DNA of 64,000 nt from Streptomyces glaucescens (GCF_000761215.1 NZ_CP009438.1:1054001-1118000); one strand, 5' to 3'. Counted from the first letter of the stretch, positions 17,119-26,381 are shown. A program made the numbers and translations. Notes: generated by a model not told the origin, from the letters alone.

Positions 17119-18099
17119 TCAGCTCCGGCGGACGGCGCGGATGTCCGCGTGGATCTCGGCCGGGCGCGGTGAGCCGCACTCATGACGGCCGAAGGGCTCG
17201 TTGCCGGACGCGGTCGAGGGGATCACCTTGTTGTAGACCGACCCCAGGCACAGCTCCCGGAACGCCTCGGTGTCGTCCGGCAGCCGCGCGGCCAGCTGCG
17301 CCTTGGCGATGTCGACCGTACGCAGCGCACCGTCGTCGTCCACGACCTCCACACACGCGTGCGGAAGATCCAGCGCACCACCCAGCACACCACAGAACCA
17401 GCCACGCTTGGCCTGCGCCCGGTACCCCGCCGCACGGAACCGCTCGGCCAGGAACAGACTCGCCGCGATACAGCTCGTCGCCCCCAGCTTGTGCACCAGC
17501 TCCACATCCGACTGCATCGACACCGGGATCATCTGCCAGCGGTACCCCGCCTCCAGGTACTCCCGCACCAGCTCACGCAGCACCGGCGACACGATCGGCG
17601 TGCGCGCACCCGTCGTCGTCACCCGCGCCGCGAACTGCGCCGACCCCGCACCCGGCTCCGGCCGCGACACATCCTCCAGCCGCCCGCCGAACCGGACCAC
17701 GTCCGGCTCCTCGAAGTGCCACGGCGCCTCACCGGCACACTCCACACACTCCAGCCGGACCCGCACGTCCCACGTCTTGGGCCGCAGCAGATCCTCCACC
17801 GGCCGCCCCGCGAACCGGAACAGCATCCGGAACGCCAGCTCCGGCTGCGTCGTCGAACGACCCGAATACATACCGAGGTTGTACAGGTCATTCGCGTCGA
17901 AATAACGCTCCCCGGCCCGCTCCTCGAACGGCAGACCCACCCCGACCAGCCGGTCCACATCCCCCGGCTCACACCCGAGCATCTCCCGCGCGACCGACTC
18001 CGGCAAAGACTTCACCGAATACTCGGCAGGAATGAACTCGATGGAATCCGCTACCTTCTCCCAGGACGTACTACCGGCAGCTTCGGCTTGATACGGCAC
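17119..18099 (-). CDS. Transglutaminase-fold protein, possible condensing or acyltransfer enzyme
   Basis: The protein has 326 residues from a GTG at 18099 with a GGGGGAGA site. The C-terminal half matches the transglutaminase-like papain fold: Cys210 in LGATSCIAASLFLAERF, His247 in LDLPHACVEVV and Asp263 in TVDIA give the expected catalytic triad. The N-terminal 150 residues are not recognised; they include a CxxC-like pair (LECVECAGE) that might bind metal. It is the first gene of the long leftward operon, 123 bases before the diiron oxygenase; that gap holds a 6-bp hairpin at 17041-17056. Related folds catalyse amide formation from thioesters in some pathways. A role in joining a carrier-bound acid to an amine is inference only. 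Confidence 0.75.
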   Translation of the reverse strand: MPYQAEAAGSTSWEKVADSIEFIPAEYSVKSLPESVAREMLGCEPGDVDRLVGVGLPFEERAGERYFDANDLYNLGMYSGRSTTQPELAFRMLFRFAGRPVEDLLRPKTWDVRVRLECVECAGEAPWHFEEPDVVRFGGRLEDVSRPEPGAGSAQFAARVTTTGARTPIVSPVLRELVREYLEAGYRWQMIPVSMQSDVELVHKLGATSCIAASLFLAERFRAAGYRAQAKRGWFCGVLGGALDLPHACVEVVDDDGALRTVDIAKAQLAARLPDDTEAFRELCLGSVYNKVIPSTASGNEPFGRHECGSPRPAEIHADIRAVRRS

Positions 18100-18669
18100 G
18101 ACCCATCTCCCCCGGCGGAATAACCACGCCGGCGACCGGCGCATGCTTTCGTTCCATGAACTTGTGAATAACCACGAATAATCCGCCAGTCCCCCTCTGC
18201 CCGGACCCCCAGAAGCGCTCCCGACGTTAGCAGTCGGCGATCACATCAAGACAGGTTCACTCCACATTCGTCACTGTGCGTTTTTCATGGAGGGACCGGA
18301 GGATTTAATGCTTGACAGGTCCGGCGCGGCCTCGCCGGGGGCGGGCCGGGAGCGCCGTCGCCGGCGCCCCGGACGGGGTACCGCCGACGGCCGCCGACGC
18401 GGCGGACCCCGGTCCCGGCCGGTCCGCGACGCCGTCCGTACAGGTCCGGAGCGGGGCCGCCGGGGACTGCGCGGAGAAGCTCCGCCGGGACGCGGGACCC
18501 TGTCGAGTCCCGTTCGCCCGACGGAGCTTCGGTGTGCCGGTAGTCTGCTGTCGTGGGTGTGGTCAAGTGACCCACGAGTCAGCTTGGCGGGGCCCGTCGG
18601 CCGGGCCCGCGGGAGCGGGTACCGGCCGATCTCCGCCACCGGCGTGGCCGCCCGCGGCCGCCCTCCCGC
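18100..18669. promoter_or_regulatory. Operon promoter region with inverted and direct repeats
   Basis: This 570-base spacer between the LuxR gene and the leftward operon has no credible gene. An 8-bp inverted repeat (TCGTGGGT at 18551-18558, ACCCACGA at 18570-18577, 11-base spacer) could be a regulator site. An 11-base direct repeat GAATAACCACG occurs at 18118-18128 and 18166-18176, just upstream of the first gene. A 7-bp hairpin at 18590-18608 may terminate the LuxR transcript. The AT-richer stretch around 18140-18290 is the likely promoter for the operon. Confidence 0.5.
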
Positions 18670-19275
18670 TCAGATCCAGTGGGCGTCCCGGGCGATGCGC
18701 AAGGCGTCGATCCGGTTGCGCGCGCCGAGCTTCGTGACCATGGAGGAAAGGTAGTTGCGTACGGTTCCTTCGGACAGGCACAGTTGGCCCGCGATCTCGA
18801 CGACCGTGTCACCGCGGGAGAGGTGTTCCAGTACCGCCAGTTGCCGTGTCGTCAGCGGGCAGTCGCCGTTGGCCACGGCCGCGACGGTCAGCTCGGGGTC
18901 GAAGACCCGCTCGCCCTGGTGGACCAGGTGAATGGCCTCGAACAGACGGCGGGGTGAGGCACTGCGCCGGACCATGCCGGCGATGTCTCCGGTGAAGGCC
19001 CGGCGAACGACCGAGCGGGTGCACGCGGTGGCGAGCAGCAGGGTCCGGCAGTGCGGCAGGCTCGCTATCTTCTCGGCGATTTCGATCGTTTCGTTGTCTC
19101 GGCCTTCGAAGCTGATGATCGCCACGTCGGGGCGATGTAACTCGGCGAACTCCAGGGCGGCGAGATTGCTGTCCACGGAAGCGGCGACCCTGATCTCGTC
19201 GCGCTGTTCGAGCAGTGCAGTGAGTGCGGATCGGGACAAATGCAGGTCGTCGAAGACCAAGACATCGATTCCCAC
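18670..19275 (-). CDS. LuxR/NarL-type regulator with degenerate receiver domain
   Basis: The protein has 201 residues from a GTG at 19275 with a GGGGGAG site. Its C-terminal HTH has TTRQLAVLEHLSRGDTVVEI and LSEGTVRNYLSSMVTKL, typical of NarL. The N-terminal half follows the receiver fold and keeps the acidic pair Asp9-Asp10. The position of the phospho-acceptor Asp is Ser55 (VAIISF), and the conserved Lys is replaced by Arg (MVRRSAS). It therefore is probably not controlled by a kinase, and no sensor kinase lies nearby. It sits between the leftward operon and the rightward NRPS genes, which makes it the natural pathway-specific switch for both. Confidence 0.88.
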   Translation of the reverse strand: MGIDVLVFDDLHLSRSALTALLEQRDEIRVAASVDSNLAALEFAELHRPDVAIISFEGRDNETIEIAEKIASLPHCRTLLLATACTRSVVRRAFTGDIAGMVRRSASPRRLFEAIHLVHQGERVFDPELTVAAVANGDCPLTTRQLAVLEHLSRGDTVVEIAGQLCLSEGTVRNYLSSMVTKLGARNRIDALRIARDAHWI

Positions 19276-19758
19276 TCGACTCCCCCTTCATCAACTGGGA
19301 CCGCCCGACCTTATCATACGTGTACGAAAATTCGACCCCCTCTCGCCGGGGACGCCTCTGATCGTTTATCGCTCAACCTGCCGGCCGTCGCCCGCCACCC
19401 CCCGCAAGGATCGCGGAAGCGCAGCTCACAAGCGGTTTTCGGCAGGACGGACGGCCACCGCCGAATGGCGATCATCGACGGCGGCGGGACACCCCGCGTT
19501 CCGGCCTTATTAACAGAATGTCGAATTCCGGATTACCCTGACGGCCCGAGCCGGCTGAGAACTTATCGCGCTCGATCCGCGCCCGCCAGCACCCGGCACC
19601 ACGCCCGGCGGCCGCCTTGGCCCACGTCCTCCAAGACGCCTGCCTCCCCCGGCACGTTCCATAGAGAGCACGTCCAGAATCTGGCCAGGTTTCGCGTGCG
19701 AAGCTGCTTCGCCGCAGGCCTTTTGTGATCTCCGGGACGAGATGGGGGACGCGGCGAT
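19276..19758. promoter_or_regulatory. Divergent promoter region, LuxR / NRPS
   Basis: This 483-base spacer separates the leftward LuxR gene from the rightward NRPS gene. The part near 19310-19340 is AT-rich and includes a partly symmetrical TACGTGTA core. No gene was seen. The NRPS ribosome site GGGGGA lies at its right end. Promoter function is inferred from the gene layout. Confidence 0.45.
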
Positions 19759-22700
19759 ATGCGTGTCGAGGAGTATGTGGCGCAGTTGACCGCCCTGGGT
19801 GTCACGCTGTACGAGGAGTCGGGCCGACTGGGCTACCGGGCCCCCCGGGGCACGCTGACCCCCGAGCGGCTCGCCTGGCTGCGGGAGCACAAGGAACAGG
19901 TGCTGGCCCACCTCCGGGAACGGGACACCGGCCCCGCCGTCGTGCCGGACCCCGCCGCGGACCACGAGCCCTTCCCGCTCACCGACGTCCAGTCGGCGTA
20001 CCTGCTCGGCCGCGGCACCGCCTTCGACTACGGCGGGGTGGCCTGCCACGGCTACCTCGAGTTCGCGCTGCCCGACGGCGACGCGGACGCCATCGAGGAC
20101 GCCTGGAACACGCTGATCCGGCGGCACCCCATGCTGCGGGCGGTGATCTCGCCCGAGGGGCACCAGCGGGTGCTGCCCGCCGTGCCCCGCTACGCGGTAC
20201 GGCGGCACGACCTCACCGGACTTCCCCCGGCGAAGGAACGGCGGGGGATCGAGGAGATCCGCGACCGGATGTCGCACCAGGTGCGCCAGACGGACCGGTG
20301 GCCGCTGTTCGAGGTCCGCACGACCCGCACCGGCCGGACGCTGCTGCTGCACCTGGCCATCGACCTGCTGATCTGTGACTACGGCAGCATGCGCGTGCTG
20401 CTCGCCGAGCTGCGCGCGCTGTGCGAGGGCACCGCCGTCCCTGACCCGCCCCGGCTGACCTTCCGGGACTACGTCCTGGCGGCGCGCGGCGTGCGGGACG
20501 GAGTGCGCTACCAGCGGGACCGGGACTACTGGTGGGACCGGATCGACTCCCTGCCGCCGGCCCCGGACCTGCCCCTGCGCACGGACGCGCCGGACGCGCC
20601 GCCCCGCTTCCGGCGCCACGGCACGCGGCTGAGCCCGGCACAGTGGGCCGAGCTGAACCGGCGGGCGGCAGCGGCGGGGGTGACCGCCTCCGGCGCGCTG
20701 CTCCAGTCGTTCGCGGAGGTGGTGGGACGGTGGAGCGCCCGGCCCGCGTTCACGCTCGGCCTCACCCTCCAGAACCGGCTGCCGCTGCACGAACAGGTCG
20801 ACCGCGTCATCGGGGACTTCAGCTCCACCAGCCTGCTCGCGGTCGACCTCGCGCAGGGCGCGACGCTGGTGGACCGCACCCGCGCGGTGCAGGCCCGCCT
20901 GTGGGACGACATGGACCACCGGCTGTGCTCCGGTGTCGAGGTGCTGCGCGAACTCGCCCGGCGCCGCGGCCGGGCCGAGGCGCTGATGCCGGTCACCTTC
21001 ACCAGTACGGTCAGCGGTCCGGGCCGGGATCAGGCGCGGCCGCTCCTGCCGGGCGGGGAGCTGGTGCACGGCATCTCGCAGACGCCGCAGGTGTGGATCG
21101 ACTGCCAGGTCATGGAGGACGGCGGCGGACTGCTGGCCCACTGGGACGTGCGCGAGGGCGTGTTCCCCGACGGCGTGGCCGAGGACATGTTCGCCGCCTT
21201 CGCCGGGCTGGTGCGCGAGCTGGCCGAGGGGGACGCGGGGTGGGACGCCGCCGATCCCGTGCGGCTGCCGCCGGCCCAGCGGGAGCGGCTGGCCCGGGCC
21301 AACGCCACGCAGGCGCCGCGCGCCCTCGGGCCGCTGCACGCCGAGGTCGTCGCGCAGGCCCGCCGTACCCCGGACCGGACGGCGGTCCTCACCCCCGGAC
21401 GGCGCCTCGACTACGCCGAGCTGGCCGGCCGGGCGGCGGGGGTCGCCGCGGTGCTCACCGACGCGGGGACGGCCCGGGGCGAGTGTGTCGGCATCGTCAT
21501 GGACAAGGGGTGGGAGCAGGTCGTCGCCGTGCTCGGCGTGCTGCTGGCGGGCGGCGCGTACCTGCCGGTCGACACCACCCAGCCGGCCCTGCGCCGTGAC
21601 GCCATGCTCGCGGACGCCGGGGTGCGGACCGTGCTCACCCAGTCGTGGCTGGCCGCCGGCCTGCGGCTGCCGGACGGCATCCGGACCGTCCCCGTCGACA
21701 CGACGGCACCGGCCGCCGAGGCGCCCGCGCGGGCGGCGGGCGGCCCCGACGACCTGGCGTACGTCATCCACACCTCCGGCTCCACGGGGACCCCCAAGGG
21801 GGTGATGATCAGTCACGCCGCCGCGCGCAACACGGTCGACGACGTCAACTCCCGCTTCGGCGTGGGTGCCGGGGACCGGGTCCTCGCACTCGCCCAGCTC
21901 GGCTTCGACCTGTCCGTCTACGACATCTTCGGCCCCCTCTCGGTGGGCGGTGCCGTCGTCCTGCCGGACCCCGCACGGCGCGGCGACCCCACGCACTGGG
22001 CCGATCTGATCGAGCGGTTCGGGGTGACCGTCTGGAACTCGGTGCCCGCCCAGATGCAGATGCTGCACGAGTACCTGAGGACCCAGCCCGCCGTCGACGC
22101 CGGCCGGCTGCGGCTCGCCCTGCTGTCCGGCGACTGGATCCCGGTGACCCTGCCGGAGGCGGTCCGGCGGCGCCTCCCGGGACTGCGGGTGGTCGCCCTC
22201 GGCGGGGCCACCGAGGCCGCGATCTGGTCGATCCACCACCCCGTCACCACCGTCTCCCCCGGGCAGGGCAGCATCCCGTACGGCAGACCGCTGGCCAACC
22301 AGACCGTCCGGGTGCTCGACCCGCTCATGCGGGACTGCCCCGAGCGGGTGACGGGTGAGCTGTACATCGGCGGGGCCGGCCTGGCGCTGGGCTACCTGGG
22401 CGACGCGCAGCGCACCGAGGAGCGTTTCGTCAGACACCCGCACAGCGGTGAACGGCTGTACCGCACCGGAGATCTGGGCCGCCGCGGGCCGGACGGCGAG
22501 ATCGAGCTGCTGGGCCGCGCCGACGCCCAGGTGAAGCTGAACGGGCACCGGGTCGAGCCCGCCGAGGTGGAAGCGGCGCTGCGGGACCACCCGGCCGTGC
22601 ACGCGGCGGCCGCGGTGGTGCGCGGCGAGGGGGCGGCCCGGACGCTCGTCGGCTTCGCCGAGCCGGCGCGCACCGCACGCCCCGCCCCGGACGCCGGTCT

Positions 22701-25242
22701 GCGGGAGGCGGCACGGCGGCAGGCCGAGCGGGCGGCGGGCTTCGACGAGGCACGGCAGGGCGCGGACGTCCGCGCCCTGCACGAGGCCCTCGAGGAGTCG
22801 GCGCTGCAGTCGATGCTCCTGCTGTTCCAGGACCGCGGGCTGTTCACCGGCGCGCGGGACGGGCACACCGCGCAGGAGATCGTCGAGGCGTGCGGCGCGG
22901 CCCCGCGCCACCGCCCGCTCGTACGGCGCTGGCTGGCCGCCCTCACGGCGTACGGCCGGCTGGTGCGGGACCCCGGCACGGGGGTCCACCGCCGTGCGGC
23001 GCACGTGAACGAGGAGAGCCGCGCGGCCGTGCACGCGAGGATCGACGCCCTGGAGCCGCGCGTCGGCTGGGGAGCGGAACTGATCCGCTTCCACCGCGCG
23101 TGCGAGGCGAACCTGGCGGCCCTGCTCGGCGGGGAACTCCCGCTGCGGGACCTGCTGTTCCCCGAAGGGCGGCTGGAGACGGCGGCGGCCGCCTACCGGG
23201 ACAACCTGATCAGCCGGTACAACAACGCCGCGGTCGTCGAGATCGTCCGCCGGGCGGCCCGCGGCCTGCCCGGGCCGCTGCGCCTGCTGGAGATCGGGGC
23301 CGGGGTCGGCGGCACCAGCGCCGCGCTGATCCCGGAGCTGCGGGACCTGTCCGTCGACTACCGGTTCACCGACGTGTCGCCCTTCTTCCTGAACGAGGCG
23401 CAGGAGGCGTACGCGGAGCACCCGTGGGTGCGCTTCGGGCTGTTCGACCTCAACCGGGACTACCGGGCCCAGGGGTACCGGCCCAACTCGGCGGACGTCG
23501 TGCTCGCCGCGAACGTGCTGCATAACGCCGTCGACGCCGGCGAGGCGCTGCGGCGGCTGGGCGAACTGGTCGCGCCGGGGGGCTGGCTGGTCCTCGTCGA
23601 GGCCACCCGCGACACCTGCCGCGCCATGACGTCCATGGAGTTCAACGACGGGCTCACCGGCTTCACCGACGAACGCGCGCGGGACGGGGCCGCCTTCTTC
23701 ACCCGCAGCCAGTGGCTGGACCTGCTGGAGCGGGCCGGCGCGGAACCGGTGGTCTGCCTCCCCGAGGAGGGCGGCGCGCTCGCGGAGATCGGCCAGGGGG
23801 TCCTCGCCGCCCGGTTCAAGGCCGACCGCGCGCCCGTGCGGCCCGCCGAGCTGCACCGCCACCTGACCGAGCGGCTGCCCGCGTACATGGTTCCGGCGGA
23901 GCTTCAGGTGGTCGACCGGATCCCGCTGACCGCGAACGGCAAGGTGGACCGCCGGAAGCTGGGCGAGTGGACGGGCGCGGTGGCGGCCGGACAGCGGCGG
24001 GAGGGCGGTGCGGCGCCCGCCGACGACCTGGAACGGGCGCTGGCGGCCCTGTGGTCGCAGGTGCTGCGGGTGCCGGCCGTCGGCCGGGACGCCGACTTCT
24101 TCGCCCTGGGCGGGGATTCGCTCCTCGTCGCCCAGCTGGTCGGCCGGATGCGGGAGCGCATTCCGCAGGCGGCCGGCATGACCTGGGACGACCTGCTGCG
24201 CGACGTGCTCAACCGGCCGACCGTGGCGGCGCTCGCCGCGCGGCTGCGGTCGGCGCGGGCGGACGGCGTCCCCGCAGGAAGCGGCTTCGCGTCGCCGCTG
24301 GTCGAGCTGGCCGCCGGACCCGGGGACGCGTCCGGCGCGGCGCCCCTGGTGCTGGTGCACGACGGCACCGGCACGGTCGCGCCCTACCGGGCTCTGGTCG
24401 CGGAGCTCGCCGGGCGGCTGCCGGTCGCCGGGCTCGTCGTCGACGACCTCGACTCCTACCTGGACACCGACCCCACGACCCTGATCGGCCGGCTCGCCGA
24501 CCGCTACGCCGAGGTGCTGGCGGACCGCGGGCACACCAGGGTGCATCTCGTCGGCTACTGCATGGGCGGGCTGCTCGCCGCCGAACTGGCCGGCCGGATC
24601 ACCGCGGCCGGCGGCGAGGTGACCCGGCTGTCGGTCATCAGCAGCTACCGGGTGCCCTACCTCGTCGAGGACGACCTGCTCGCCGAGTACATCTTCGCCC
24701 GCATGATGCGGGCCGACCCCGTCCGGCTCGGCTATCCCCGTGACGAGTCGGCGATCCGCGCGCTGGTCGCCGCGGTGACGGAGAAACACGACGGCGCGGT
24801 GCCGCCGGGCAGCCTGACCGAACCGGCCACCGCGCTCGGCCCGGCCGCGGCCGGGGCGCTGCGGGCGTTCGAGACCCTGGCCGCACGGCCCCGGGAGGAG
24901 CGGCTGCGCGCCATCGGCGCCGCCATGCCCCAGGAGGACGCCCGGCTGGGCTCGCCCGAGCGGCTGGCCCGGATCCACCGGGCGGTCCGGCACAGCCTGG
25001 TGGCCGTGGCCTCGCACCGCGCCACCCCGTACCGGGGGGACACCATGCTGCTCCGCCAGCTCGGCGAGGCGGAGATCTTCCCGGGCATGCACCGCGACAT
25101 GGGCACCTACTGGCAGCGGGTGTGCACCGGCCGGCTCCGGCTCGTCGACGTTCCCGGGGACCACTTCACCTGTGTGCGCCCGCCGCACGCGGCCTCGGTG
25201 GCCGCCCTGCTGGCGGACGAGGACCAGGACGTCCGCGGATGA
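19759..25242 (+). CDS. NRPS: TubC docking-Cy-A(MT)-PCP-TE (PchF-like, cysteine)
   Basis: The protein has 1827 residues. Residues 1-55 resemble a TubC-type N-terminal docking domain. The heterocyclisation domain (about 70-485) has Asp202, Asp207 and Ser210 of the DxxxxDxxS motif. The A domain has HTSGSTGTPKG near 671 and specificity residues Asp717, Leu718, Tyr721, Asn760, Leu and Ser790 with AAIW, matching the cysteine code. A methyltransferase domain is inserted before A10, with the SAM motif LLEIGAGVGGTS (1176-1187) intact. The PCP serine is Ser1454 (GGDSLL). The thioesterase elbow is GYCMGG, with Cys1601 as the apparent nucleophile. By analogy with PchF it adds, cyclises and methylates a second cysteine and releases the chain. 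It is encoded before its partner NRPS at 26578. Confidence 0.93.
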   Translation: MRVEEYVAQLTALGVTLYEESGRLGYRAPRGTLTPERLAWLREHKEQVLAHLRERDTGPAVVPDPAADHEPFPLTDVQSAYLLGRGTAFDYGGVACHGYLEFALPDGDADAIEDAWNTLIRRHPMLRAVISPEGHQRVLPAVPRYAVRRHDLTGLPPAKERRGIEEIRDRMSHQVRQTDRWPLFEVRTTRTGRTLLLHLAIDLLICDYGSMRVLLAELRALCEGTAVPDPPRLTFRDYVLAARGVRDGVRYQRDRDYWWDRIDSLPPAPDLPLRTDAPDAPPRFRRHGTRLSPAQWAELNRRAAAAGVTASGALLQSFAEVVGRWSARPAFTLGLTLQNRLPLHEQVDRVIGDFSSTSLLAVDLAQGATLVDRTRAVQARLWDDMDHRLCSGVEVLRELARRRGRAEALMPVTFTSTVSGPGRDQARPLLPGGELVHGISQTPQVWIDCQVMEDGGGLLAHWDVREGVFPDGVAEDMFAAFAGLVRELAEGDAGWDAADPVRLPPAQRERLARANATQAPRALGPLHAEVVAQARRTPDRTAVLTPGRRLDYAELAGRAAGVAAVLTDAGTARGECVGIVMDKGWEQVVAVLGVLLAGGAYLPVDTTQPALRRDAMLADAGVRTVLTQSWLAAGLRLPDGIRTVPVDTTAPAAEAPARAAGGPDDLAYVIHTSGSTGTPKGVMISHAAARNTVDDVNSRFGVGAGDRVLALAQLGFDLSVYDIFGPLSVGGAVVLPDPARRGDPTHWADLIERFGVTVWNSVPAQMQMLHEYLRTQPAVDAGRLRLALLSGDWIPVTLPEAVRRRLPGLRVVALGGATEAAIWSIHHPVTTVSPGQGSIPYGRPLANQTVRVLDPLMRDCPERVTGELYIGGAGLALGYLGDAQRTEERFVRHPHSGERLYRTGDLGRRGPDGEIELLGRADAQVKLNGHRVEPAEVEAALRDHPAVHAAAAVVRGEGAARTLVGFAEPARTARPAPDAGLREAARRQAERAAGFDEARQGADVRALHEALEESALQSMLLLFQDRGLFTGARDGHTAQEIVEACGAAPRHRPLVRRWLAALTAYGRLVRDPGTGVHRRAAHVNEESRAAVHARIDALEPRVGWGAELIRFHRACEANLAALLGGELPLRDLLFPEGRLETAAAAYRDNLISRYNNAAVVEIVRRAARGLPGPLRLLEIGAGVGGTSAALIPELRDLSVDYRFTDVSPFFLNEAQEAYAEHPWVRFGLFDLNRDYRAQGYRPNSADVVLAANVLHNAVDAGEALRRLGELVAPGGWLVLVEATRDTCRAMTSMEFNDGLTGFTDERARDGAAFFTRSQWLDLLERAGAEPVVCLPEEGGALAEIGQGVLAARFKADRAPVRPAELHRHLTERLPAYMVPAELQVVDRIPLTANGKVDRRKLGEWTGAVAAGQRREGGAAPADDLERALAALWSQVLRVPAVGRDADFFALGGDSLLVAQLVGRMRERIPQAAGMTWDDLLRDVLNRPTVAALAARLRSARADGVPAGSGFASPLVELAAGPGDASGAAPLVLVHDGTGTVAPYRALVAELAGRLPVAGLVVDDLDSYLDTDPTTLIGRLADRYAEVLADRGHTRVHLVGYCMGGLLAAELAGRITAAGGEVTRLSVISSYRVPYLVEDDLLAEYIFARMMRADPVRLGYPRDESAIRALVAAVTEKHDGAVPPGSLTEPATALGPAAAGALRAFETLAARPREERLRAIGAAMPQEDARLGSPERLARIHRAVRHSLVAVASHRATPYRGDTMLLRQLGEAEIFPGMHRDMGTYWQRVCTGRLRLVDVPGDHFTCVRPPHAASVAALLADEDQDVRG

Positions 25243-26381
25243 GCCGGGCACAGCCCGCGGACACGCGCAGCGCACCGGTGATCGGCGTCCTCGGAGGCTA
25301 CGGGGCGGTCGGCACGAGCGCTGTGCGCGCGCTGGCGGCCGAGGGCCGGTTCCGGCTGCGGATCGGCGGGCGGGATCTCGGCGCCGCACGGGCCCTCGCC
25401 GCGGCACTGCCGGTCCCGGCGCAGGCCGTGCGGGTCGACGTGGAGGACGGCGCGAGCCTGGCCGGGTTCGCCCGCGGCTGCCGGACCGTGCTCAACTGCT
25501 CCGGCCCCGCCTACCTCCTGCTCGGCCGGGCGCGCACGGCGGCACTCGCCGCGGGCGCGGACTACGTGGACGTCATGGACGACGGCGGCACCCCCGCCCC
25601 GGTGCCGGGGCGGACGGTCGTGCTGTCGGCGGGACTGGCGCCGGGCCTGTCCGGGCTGCTGCCCGCGATCCTCGCGCGGGGGCCGGTCCCGGGCGGCCGC
25701 TTCTCCGGGTGCTACGCGGGCCTCGGCGTGTTCACCGTCACGGGGGCCGTCGACTACCTGCTGAGCGCGGAGCGCGGCTACGGCACGCCCGGGGCGGTGT
25801 GGCGGGGCCGCGTGGTGCCCGGCGCGCTGCGGGTCGAGGAGGAGCACCGGCTGCCCGGGGTGCCGAGACCGCTGGTCGCCCACCCGTTCCTGACCGGGGA
25901 GGTGGTGAGCCGGGCCCGGGCCCTGGGGCTGGCGGAGGCCCGGTGGTACAACGCCTTCGACGGAACGGCCGTGCTGGACGTGCTGAACCGGTCCCGGGGC
26001 GGCCGCCTGGCCGGGCCGGAACTGCGGGCGCGGGCCGGGGAACTGGTCCGGGCCAGCGCGCTGGACGCGGCCGGGCGGGCCCCGTACCACCTGCTGTGGG
26101 GGTGCCTCGAGGGCCGGGGCCCGGACGGCACGCCGGTGCGGCGCACCGTCGTGATCCGGGGGGCGGACGGGTCCGAGCTGACCGGCCTCGTCGGGGCGTT
26201 CGCCGCCGCGGCGGTCTGTGACGGGCGCCTGCCGCACGGGGTGCACCGGGCGGCGGACGTGCTCCCCGCGGACGAGGTCCTGCGCCGGCTGCGCGACGGC
26301 CGGGCCGGGGTGACGGTCGCCGAGACCGAGGAGGCGGTGGCACGGGGACCGGCCCCGGCGATGGAGGAGGGAGTCCTGTGA
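25239..26381 (+). CDS. NAD(P)-dependent thiazoline reductase candidate (saccharopine-dehydrogenase-like)
   Basis: The protein has 380 residues. The ATG at 25239 overlaps the NRPS stop as ATGA, so the two are coupled. The N-terminal Rossmann motif is VLGGYGAVGTSAVRAL, followed by RIGGRDLGAARALA and later LNCSGPAYLLL, a pattern like the saccharopine dehydrogenase family. Classical PchG/Irp3 reductases look different. In pyochelin-type pathways a stand-alone reductase turns a carrier-bound thiazoline into a thiazolidine; the position in the operon makes this the expected role. Enantio-pyochelin producers use an unrelated reductase (PchK), and this protein may belong with that type. Substrate and stereochemistry are inferred. 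Confidence 0.75.
   Translation: MSRAQPADTRSAPVIGVLGGYGAVGTSAVRALAAEGRFRLRIGGRDLGAARALAAALPVPAQAVRVDVEDGASLAGFARGCRTVLNCSGPAYLLLGRARTAALAAGADYVDVMDDGGTPAPVPGRTVVLSAGLAPGLSGLLPAILARGPVPGGRFSGCYAGLGVFTVTGAVDYLLSAERGYGTPGAVWRGRVVPGALRVEEEHRLPGVPRPLVAHPFLTGEVVSRARALGLAEARWYNAFDGTAVLDVLNRSRGGRLAGPELRARAGELVRASALDAAGRAPYHLLWGCLEGRGPDGTPVRRTVVIRGADGSELTGLVGAFAAAAVCDGRLPHGVHRAADVLPADEVLRRLRDGRAGVTVAETEEAVARGPAPAMEEGVL

Noticed and set aside
14047..18099. A valanimycin/elaiomycin-type azoxy pathway
   Set aside because: A SerRS-like gene is present, but homologues of the hydroxylamine-forming flavin pair and of the other valanimycin genes (VlmA, VlmK, VlmJ types) are missing.
17182..18123. A 313-codon rightward frame opposite the transglutaminase-like gene
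   Set aside because: Strongly Arg/His/Pro-rich shadow of the real leftward gene, which has a catalytic triad and a good ribosome site.
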